A DNA stretch of 10,670 nucleotides, taken from CALZJC01 sp041574955 (GTDB lineage Bacteria > Acidobacteriota > Thermoanaerobaculia > Multivoradales > JAHEKO01). A program made the translations under genes and the position numbers. Where the stretch lies: contig JBFGNS010000145.1 in the NCBI GenBank assembly GCA_041574955.1, forward strand, positions 1-10,670, written 5' to 3'. The notes under the pieces are model-generated. The model did not search any database. It was not told where the DNA came from and saw nothing but the letters and a program-made list of their open reading frames with translations. Each line of letters starts with the position of its first letter. Position 1 is the first letter of the stretch. Below, piece by piece: positions 5,293 to 10,670 of this stretch.

Positions 5293-5850
5293 CTACGGCC
5301 AGAGCCAGCCGAAGACGCCGGCCGTCAGCAGCGCGTAGACCAGGCCGTCGAAGACGTTCTTGATGGTCTTTGGCCAGGTCTGGCCCATCCAGATGCCGTC
5401 CATCACCTCGCCCGCCGAGTAGGCCAGGAAGGCGACGGTGCCGACCAGCCGGAAGACCGCCAGGTAGTCGGCGCCGGGCCCCAGGGTGCGGCCGGCGACG
5501 TAGGCCAGGAAGACGCCGAGCAAGACACAGAATACGAACCACTGGACCAGGTACTTGCCCATCGCCGGCGGGCCGCTCGGCATGACGGTGAGAAAGCCCA
5601 CCGGTCCCTGCTTCATCTTCTCGATGGTCTCGGGCGCCTGCATCTCCTTGCTGTCCTTGCAGTGCGGAATCGTGTAGAGCCCGGGCGTCACGCCCACCTC
5701 GCGCAGCAGCGCGCGCACCCGGTCCTCGTCGGGCAGCTTGCGGTAGTCCTTGTTGTGGTAGTTGAGGACCATGTGGGTCACCGAGCTGGCGAGGAACACC
5801 ACCACGGCCGACACCACGATGGGAAGCCAGAGGGCACCGATCGAGACCAT
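5293..5850 (-). CDS. Four-helix integral membrane protein of unknown function, 185 aa
   Basis: ATG at 5850 is preceded by GGGAGGA six bases upstream. Predicted membrane segments lie at about 6-29 (LWLPIVVSAVVVFLASSVTH), 99-120 (YLVQWFVFCVLLGVFLAYVAG), 128-147 (DYLAVFRLVGTVAFLAYSAG) and 165-184. Between the first and second segment is a soluble loop of about 70 residues that includes YHNKDYRKLPDEDRVRALLR, a TPGLYTIPHC motif with an adjacent His-Cys, and a KQGPVGFLTVMPSGPPAMGK motif. The latter two look like conserved family signatures. The C-terminus ends at GWLWP. I recognise this as a conserved but unnamed membrane-protein type rather than a known transporter or enzyme. It follows the S9 peptidase gene by 114 bp on the same strand without a clear terminator between, so partial co-transcription is possible. 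The likely location is the inner membrane. Confidence 0.85.
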   Translation of the reverse strand: MVSIGALWLPIVVSAVVVFLASSVTHMVLNYHNKDYRKLPDEDRVRALLREVGVTPGLYTIPHCKDSKEMQAPETIEKMKQGPVGFLTVMPSGPPAMGKYLVQWFVFCVLLGVFLAYVAGRTLGPGADYLAVFRLVGTVAFLAYSAGEVMDGIWMGQTWPKTIKNVFDGLVYALLTAGVFGWLWP

Positions 5851-5964
5851 GCCGAATCCTCCCGTGCGCAGATCACCGCAAGCGGGGCCGCCTCCCGGAT
5901 CGGGGACGCCCGGCCTGCCGGCGAAGTTGACTGTCTGCTACGGCGGCGAGAGTAGCACGCCGGG

Positions 5965-8097
5965 TCAGTCGGCCGCGGCGTCGAGCCCGTAGTCGAGCTC
6001 GTGCGGCGGCGGCGCCCCGCCCGGCCCGGCCAGGTAGTGGTCGAACCAGCGCAGCGCGCGCAGGGTGTAGTCGAGCCGCGCCGCGGCCTTGCGGTTGCCG
6101 TGCTTCTCGCCCGGGTAGACGACGTAGCGCACCGGCGTGCTGCCGAGCAGCTTCAGGTAGCGGAACAGCACCAGCGACTGCGACGGGTGGACGCGCGGAT
6201 CGGCGTCGCCGCCGAGGATCAGCAGCGGCGTCCTGGCTTGCTCCAGATAGCTGATCGGGCTGCGCTCGAGCATCCGCTGCCAGTCCTCCCACGGCCAGTG
6301 CCGGGCGTGCACCAGGTAGAGCTCGTTGGGGATGTCGCTGGTGCCGAGCTTCGACACCTTGTCGCTGATGCCGACGAACATCACGCCGGCGGCGAACCGC
6401 TCGCTGTAGCGGGTCGAGCACCAGGCGGTGGCGTAGCCGCCGTACGAACCGCCGGTGACGCCGACCCGCTCGCCGTCGGCCACGCCGGCGGCGATCAGGT
6501 GGTCGACGCCGTCGATCAGGTCGTCGAACTCGGGACCGGCCGGGTCGGCCTGGCTCCTGAGCGCGAATTCGAGCCCGCGCCCGGTCGAGCCCCGGTAGTT
6601 GGGGTAGAAGACGGCGTAACCCTTCGCCGCCAGCACCTGCCCGGGACGCGAGTAGACGGTCAGCCAGCCGTTGGCAACGTGGGCCTCGGGGCCGCCGTGG
6701 ACGATCAGCACGAGCGGCGCGCGTTGGCCCTCATCGACGCCCAGCGGGCGCATCAAGAGCCCCTCGAGCTCGAGGCCGTCGCGCGCCCGGTAGCGCACCA
6801 CCTCCTGCGGCGCCAGCCGGCGCTCCGCCAGCCACGGGTTGGAGTCGGTGAGCCGAGCCGGCGGCTCGCCGGCGCCGCGCCACACGAAGACCTCGCCCGG
6901 GTGCGCAGGCGTCTCCGCCACCAGCGCCACGGTGGCGGTACCGTCCGGGCCGCCGGCGGCCACGCTCAGCGACCCCCAGATCGCGCCCGCCGCCACCACC
7001 GTCTCCGGCCCGCCGCCCAACCGCTGCCGCCGGACGGTGCGCTCGACACCCTCGGCGGCGATCCACAGCAGCGTCTCGGCGTCGAGCCAGGCGACGTCCA
7101 CTGCGTCGCCTTCGAAGCCGGCGAGCAGCTCGCTCGGTACTCCTCCGGTTGCCGGCGCGGTCATCAGCCGCGCCGCCGCCGGGTCGTTGGCGGTGGCGCC
7201 GGCGACCAGCGCCAGCCGCGCGCCGTCGGGGCTCCAGCGCACGGCGCCCAGCTTGCCCGGGTTGTCGATCCGCCCGGTGACCTCGCCGCCCGCCGGGTCG
7301 ACGACGTGAATCCGCCGCAGCATGTAGTGATCGTCGATCAGTGAGGTCGGCGCCACCGCTACCGCCAGCCGGTCGCCGGCCGGGCTCCACGACAGCTCGC
7401 TGGCCGAACCGGCGAGCGCGACCTTGCGCGGCTCGCCCGCACCCTCGCCGGTGACCTCGCTCAACCACAGCTCGACCGGCCGCCACTCCTCGTCCACCAC
7501 GATCTGCTGGAAGCCCTTCTCACCCAGCGCCTTGGCCTCCTCGCTCTCGGCCGGCTCGGCGAGGAACGCCAGCCACCGGCCGTCGGGTGACCAGGCGTAC
7601 TCGTCGATACCGTCTCCGTGCCCGAGCAGGCGCACAGCCTCGCCGCCGTCGGCCGCGATCCGGTAGAGCGCGGTCGTTTCGTCCTCACCGCGCTTGGCCA
7701 GGAAGCTGAGGGCCGAGCCGTCGGGCAGCCAGGCCGGATCCGACACGTCCACCTCGCCGGTGACGAACGGCCGCGAGCGGCCGTCGGCGTCCACCAGGTG
7801 CAACTCGGACCAAGCGGCGCCATCTTCCTGGGTCTCGAGATCGCGCGGCACGTCGAGCAGGTAGGCCACCTGCCCGCCGTCGGGTGATACGACGGCGGTG
7901 GTCACCAACCGCAAGCGGGCGACGTCGTGGGCGGTGAGGCCCGACGGCGCGGCGGCCGGCTGCTGCCCCGGTGCCGGCGCCGGCAGTAGCAGAAGCGCCG
8001 CCGCGAGCAGGGCGCCGCCGAGGCGGCCCGGCAGAGACGACCGGAAGGTGGAGCGGAGGACGGAACGAGGTTTGCCGACGGGGCTGGCGTGGTGCAT
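5965..8097 (-). CDS. Exported S9-family (prolyl oligopeptidase-type) serine peptidase
   Basis: 710 aa. The ATG at 8097 is chosen for AGGAGA nine bases upstream and because it gives an N-terminal basic stretch followed by the signal helix LGGALLAAALLLLPAPAPG (about 27-44). The product should therefore act in the periplasm or outside, cleaving peptides as a dipeptidyl or acylaminoacyl peptidase; exact specificity cannot be read. Residues about 50-430 form a beta-propeller with PD40/WD40-like repeats: PAWLPDGS near 122, YAWSPDGRWLAF near 167, LSWSPAGDRLAV near 237 and VRWSPDGARLAL near 286. The alpha/beta-hydrolase domain follows (about 440-710) with HGGP at 467-470, NYRGSTGRG, nucleophile Ser551 in GGSYGG, Asp633 in GGDADPRV and His666 in GEKHG, so the catalytic triad is intact. 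Length fits the S9C group. It is divergent from recQ and upstream of the 185-aa membrane protein on the same strand. Confidence 0.93.
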   Translation of the reverse strand: MHHASPVGKPRSVLRSTFRSSLPGRLGGALLAAALLLLPAPAPGQQPAAAPSGLTAHDVARLRLVTTAVVSPDGGQVAYLLDVPRDLETQEDGAAWSELHLVDADGRSRPFVTGEVDVSDPAWLPDGSALSFLAKRGEDETTALYRIAADGGEAVRLLGHGDGIDEYAWSPDGRWLAFLAEPAESEEAKALGEKGFQQIVVDEEWRPVELWLSEVTGEGAGEPRKVALAGSASELSWSPAGDRLAVAVAPTSLIDDHYMLRRIHVVDPAGGEVTGRIDNPGKLGAVRWSPDGARLALVAGATANDPAAARLMTAPATGGVPSELLAGFEGDAVDVAWLDAETLLWIAAEGVERTVRRQRLGGGPETVVAAGAIWGSLSVAAGGPDGTATVALVAETPAHPGEVFVWRGAGEPPARLTDSNPWLAERRLAPQEVVRYRARDGLELEGLLMRPLGVDEGQRAPLVLIVHGGPEAHVANGWLTVYSRPGQVLAAKGYAVFYPNYRGSTGRGLEFALRSQADPAGPEFDDLIDGVDHLIAAGVADGERVGVTGGSYGGYATAWCSTRYSERFAAGVMFVGISDKVSKLGTSDIPNELYLVHARHWPWEDWQRMLERSPISYLEQARTPLLILGGDADPRVHPSQSLVLFRYLKLLGSTPVRYVVYPGEKHGNRKAAARLDYTLRALRWFDHYLAGPGGAPPPHELDYGLDAAAD

Positions 8098-8361
8098 CGC
8101 GATCACTCTCCTACTGTCCAAGGGACGGTCGAGGCGCTCGGGAGGGAGCAGTGGGCGTCCGATCCTACCGCCCACGAGGCGACCTGGTACCGCCCGGTCG
8201 GGCAGGCCGGTGGCGCGCCTGCCGCGCCCGCCGAAGCCCGGCCCGGCGGCGCGGACGCCCGGCGGCGGCGATCAGATCGGGGCATCGGTTTGCGTCTGTC
8301 CCCGTGCGGCGGCGGAGGATCGCCGGCGGCGGTACACTCGCCTCGCCGTCTGGCCCCCGAC
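8098..8361. promoter_or_regulatory. Divergent intergenic region between the S9 peptidase and recQ
   Basis: The 264 bp must hold promoters for both genes. On the plus strand TACACT at 8333-8338 is a plausible -10 for recQ, giving a short leader of about 17 nt, but no good -35 is seen at the right distance. On the minus strand TAGGAT at 8168-8173 could be a -10 for the peptidase, again with a poor -35. No operator dyad stands out. Confidence 0.3.
8107..8112 (-). promoter_or_regulatory. Shine-Dalgarno fixing the start of the S9 peptidase
   Basis: AGGAGA on the minus strand nine bases before the ATG at 8097. It rejects the upstream in-frame ATG at 8175, which would add 26 residues ahead of the signal peptide. 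Confidence 0.75.
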
Positions 8362-10344
8362 ATGAACGAAAGTCCCGCCACCGCCAGCAAGGCCGCAGCC
8401 CCGCCCGAGGGCACCACGGCACCGAGCCCGCCCACCGAGCTCGCCGAGGTCATCGAGCGGGTTTGGGGCTATCGCGAGTTCCTGCCGCTCCAGCTCGAAT
8501 CGATCGCCGCCATCCGGGCCCCCCGCGACAGCGTGGTGGTGCTGCCCACCGGCGGCGGCAAGTCGCTGTGCTACCAGGCTCCGGCGCTGGTCGACGGCGG
8601 GCTGGCGGTGGTGGTGTCGCCGCTCATCTCGCTGATGAAGGACCAGGTGGACGGCCTGCGCGCCAACGGCGTGGCGGCCGCCTACGACAACTCCACCTTG
8701 CCGCCAGAGGAGCGTCAGGCGGTGCGGGCGGCGCTCGCCGGCGGCCGCTACCGGCTGCTCTACGTGTCGCCCGAGCGGCTGGTGGGCGAGGGCTCGGAGG
8801 GGTTCCTCGAGCTGCTCGAGGGCTGCGACCCGAGCTACTTCGCGGTCGACGAGGCGCACTGCATCAGCCAGTGGGGGCACGCGTTCCGGCCCGAGTACCG
8901 CCAGCTCGCCGGGCTCCGCCAGCGCTTCCCGCGTGCCCGCATGCACGCCTTTACCGCCACCGCCACCGACCGGGTGCGGCGCGACATCGTCGAGCAGCTC
9001 GAGCTCGAGGACCCGGCGGTGCTGGTGGGCTCGTTCGACCGCCCGAACCTCCTCTACCGCGTCTTCCGGCGCAGCGACCTGGCCTCGCGGCTGCGGGCGG
9101 TACTCGCCCGCCACCCCGGCGAGGCGGGGATCGTCTACTGCATCTCACGCCGCGAAACCGAGCGCTGGGCGGCGCGGCTCGAGGAGTGGGGGGTGGCGGC
9201 CCGGCCGTACCACGCCGGCCTGCCGGACGAGGTGCGCCACCGCAACCAGGAGGCGTTCCTCGCCGAGGAGGTGGAGGTGATCGTGGCGACGGTGGCGTTC
9301 GGCATGGGCATCGACCGCTCCGACGTGCGCTTCGTGGTGCACGCCGGCGCGCCGCGTTCGCTCGAGCACTACCAGCAGGAGTCCGGCCGTGCCGGCCGCG
9401 ACGGGTTGGAGGCCGAGTGCGTGCTGTTCTACTCGGGCGGCGACTTCGCCACCTGGCGGCGGCTGATGGCGGCCTCGGGCGAGCTGACCGAGGGCGCCCA
9501 GCGGCTGCTGGCCGGCATCAGCCGGTACGCCTCGTCCACCCGCTGCCGGCACCGTACGCTGGTCGAGTACTTCGGCCAGCGCTACGAGCGCGACAGCTGC
9601 GGCGCCTGCGACTGGTGCCTGGGCGAGATGAAGCGCGCCGACGAGCCGGTGGTGCTGGCACAGAAGATCCTCTCCTGCGTGCTCAGGCTGCGCCAGCGGT
9701 GGGGGGCGCGGCAGGTGGTGGACGTGCTGCGCGGCCAGGCCACCGACAAGGTGGTCGAGAACGGCCACGACCAGCTCAGCACTTTCGGCCTGCTGCCCGA
9801 GCTGCAGGTGGCCGAGCTGCGCGGCTACATCGACCAGCTGGTCGACCAGGGGTTCCTGGCCTCGGTGGGCGAGCGCTACCCGGTGATCCAGGCGACCGAG
9901 CCCGGCATGGAGCTGCTGCGCGGCGAGCGCGAGTGCGAGCTGTTCCGCCAGGAGCGGCCGAAAAAGGGCCGCGCGGCGCGCCCCAAGGCCGCCGACGACG
10001 GCTGGCAGGGCGTCGACCGCGAGCTGTTCGAGAGCCTGCGCGCGCTGCGCCGCGAGCTGGCCGCCGAGCGCGGCGTGCCGCCCTACGTCATCCTGCACGA
10101 CCGCTCGCTGCGCGACCTGGCGCGGCTCAGGCCGGCCAGCCGCGGCGAGCTGACGGCGGCCTACGGCATCGGCGAGAAGAAGGCGGCCGATCTGGGCGAC
10201 AAGATCCTCGAGCACATCGCCGCCTACCGACCGGGCGAGGGCGGACCGGAGCTGTTCGGCGACGACGGCGAACAGTCCACGGAGCCGATCGAGGACCCGG
10301 GCGAGCCGCCCGCCGGGCCGCTGTTCGAGCCGGCCGGAAGCTGA
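8362..10344 (+). CDS. recQ: ATP-dependent DNA helicase RecQ
   Basis: 660 aa, a 3'-5' DNA helicase acting in recombination and fork repair in the cytoplasm. Visible in order: Q-motif region YREFLPLQLESIAAI (about 36-50), Walker A TGGGKS (63-68), motif Ia SPLISLMKDQ, Walker B DEAH (163-166) followed by the RecQ-specific aromatic-rich loop CISQWGHAFRPEY, motif III FTATAT, motif IV GIVYCISRRETE, motif V ATVAFGMGIDRSDVR and motif VI QESGRAGRDG (339-348). The zinc-binding Cys set is intact (C395, C413, C416, C419), then an RQC winged-helix domain (about 428-520) and an HRDC domain (about 551-625). A short acidic, Pro-rich tail ends the protein. This is slightly longer than the roughly 610 aa of E. 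coli RecQ because of a 30-residue N-terminal extension and the tail. The ATG at 8362 is preferred although no Shine-Dalgarno is seen; the frame is open upstream to 8089, but that would overlap the divergent peptidase gene. Its neighbours are not DNA-repair genes. Confidence 0.97.
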   Translation: MNESPATASKAAAPPEGTTAPSPPTELAEVIERVWGYREFLPLQLESIAAIRAPRDSVVVLPTGGGKSLCYQAPALVDGGLAVVVSPLISLMKDQVDGLRANGVAAAYDNSTLPPEERQAVRAALAGGRYRLLYVSPERLVGEGSEGFLELLEGCDPSYFAVDEAHCISQWGHAFRPEYRQLAGLRQRFPRARMHAFTATATDRVRRDIVEQLELEDPAVLVGSFDRPNLLYRVFRRSDLASRLRAVLARHPGEAGIVYCISRRETERWAARLEEWGVAARPYHAGLPDEVRHRNQEAFLAEEVEVIVATVAFGMGIDRSDVRFVVHAGAPRSLEHYQQESGRAGRDGLEAECVLFYSGGDFATWRRLMAASGELTEGAQRLLAGISRYASSTRCRHRTLVEYFGQRYERDSCGACDWCLGEMKRADEPVVLAQKILSCVLRLRQRWGARQVVDVLRGQATDKVVENGHDQLSTFGLLPELQVAELRGYIDQLVDQGFLASVGERYPVIQATEPGMELLRGERECELFRQERPKKGRAARPKAADDGWQGVDRELFESLRALRRELAAERGVPPYVILHDRSLRDLARLRPASRGELTAAYGIGEKKAADLGDKILEHIAAYRPGEGGPELFGDDGEQSTEPIEDPGEPPAGPLFEPAGS

Positions 10345-10360
10345 GGCCCGGCTTGGTCGG

Positions 10361-10386
10361 CGCCCGCCGCTCCGCTCAAGCGGGCG
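10361..10386. terminator. Possible bidirectional hairpin between recQ and the TMEM175 gene
   Basis: CGCCCGC (10361-10367) pairs with GCGGGCG (10380-10386) across a 12-base loop in the 31-bp convergent gap. It overlaps the stop codon of the minus-strand gene. There is no T tract on either side, so its role as a terminator is weakly supported. Confidence 0.3.
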
Positions 10387-10670
10387 GCGGCCCGAGCCGG
10401 TCGATCGTCCGGCTCTGCCGCCACCAGTAGATTCCCTGCGCCGGTCCGACCAGGATGTAGATCATCCCGGCGAGCGGCGACAGGGCGGCGCTGACGGCCA
10501 CGATCGCCACCGACACCAGACCGAACGCAGCGCTCAGCAGGTGGCTGCCGGTGGTGGCCCGGGTCATCACCACCTCGACCGGCGCCAGCTCGAGCTCTTC
10601 CCGCCGGCGCCAGGCGCGGTGGTTCATCAGCGCGAAGACCAGGAAGATGCCGGCGTAGCCCGCGCTGTAG
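10376..10670 (-). CDS. TMEM175-family (DUF1211) potassium channel, C-terminal part (5' end off right edge)
   Basis: The last 98 codons are present; the frame is open to the right edge and the true start lies beyond it. The segment begins YSAGYAGIFLVFALMNHRAW, the end of a membrane helix followed by a basic connector (RRREELELAPVEVVMTRATT). Two more helices follow (LLSAAFGLVSVAIVAVSAAL and AGMIYILVGPAQGIYWW), and the tail is short and polar (RQSRTIDRLGPPPA). This order matches the C-terminal half of bacterial six-helix TMEM175/DUF1211 proteins, which act as K+ leak channels in the inner membrane. The diagnostic RxxxFSD motif of helix 1 is outside the window, so the call rests on the C-terminal pattern. 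An internal ATG at 10627 is not the start because helix residues precede it in frame. It is convergent with recQ, 31 bp apart. Confidence 0.72.
   Translation of the reverse strand, partial: YSAGYAGIFLVFALMNHRAWRRREELELAPVEVVMTRATTGSHLLSAAFGLVSVAIVAVSAALSPLAGMIYILVGPAQGIYWWRQSRTIDRLGPPPA

Noticed and set aside
6001..7344. 447-codon plus-strand frame opposite the S9 peptidase gene
   Set aside because: Same in-register antisense effect; no domain signal, while the minus strand encodes an intact catalytic triad.
8089..8361. N-terminal extension of recQ to an ATG at 8089
   Set aside because: It would overlap the first codons of the divergent S9 peptidase gene, and the added residues are low-complexity.
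9145..10215. 356-codon minus-strand frame (and a similar one at 8272-9114) inside recQ
   Set aside because: In-register antisense shadows of recQ, for the same codon-avoidance reason.
7971..10430. 819-codon plus-strand frame overlapping recQ
   Set aside because: It is a different frame on the same strand, Arg/Ala/Gly-rich without motifs; the recQ frame holds all helicase motifs.
1..10670. Defence island, CRISPR, toxin-antitoxin or biosynthetic cluster
   Set aside because: RecQ stands alone among unrelated envelope genes; no nuclease partners, spacer-repeat arrays, toxin pairs or biosynthetic enzymes are visible.

Overview
This is a very GC-rich stretch (third codon positions almost all G or C) of bacterial chromosome with ordinary protein-coding genes. 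No rRNA, tRNA, CRISPR array, prophage or transposase gene is visible. The mix of an exported S9 peptidase, a large exported Asp-box/FN3 protein, a TMEM175-type channel, a RecQ helicase and a sigma-54-type promoter suggests an environmental Gram-negative such as an Acidobacteriota (Thermoanaerobaculia-like) member. That taxonomic guess rests on gene style only and is weak.

Layout, left to right. (1) 1-233, minus: start of a small exported protein that runs off the left edge. (2) 234-430: a tandem 14-bp repeat and two strong hairpins. (3) 431-3913, minus: a 1160-aa exported multidomain Asp-box (BNR) protein with FN3 and Ig-like modules. (4) 3914-4237: a non-coding segment with small leader hairpins, three CTACGGTG repeats, a 15-bp perfect palindrome of distinctly lower GC, and a textbook intrinsic terminator. 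(5) 4238-4639, minus: a 133-aa DUF937-like protein with its own Shine-Dalgarno, terminator and apparent sigma-54 promoter. (6) 4640-5292: no confident gene, but two short high-GC3 fragments, one Nudix-like. (7) 5293-5850, minus: a 185-aa four-helix membrane protein of unknown function. (8) 5965-8097, minus: an exported S9-family serine peptidase with intact Ser/Asp/His. (9) 8098-8361: divergent promoter region. (10) 8362-10344, plus: full-length RecQ. (11) 10376-10670, minus: C-terminal part of a TMEM175/DUF1211 channel, convergent with recQ and cut by the right edge.

The genes do not form an obvious pathway. Most minus-strand genes are separated by more than 100 bp and appear to be independent transcription units, several of them for envelope or exported proteins. 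The most interesting material is non-coding: the 4066-4114 palindrome, which looks like a mobile REP/MITE-type element, and the near-consensus -24/-12 promoter at 4738-4753 in front of the small DUF937-like gene, with an inverted repeat about 105 bp further upstream where an enhancer-binding activator would sit. I found no convincing new multi-gene system.
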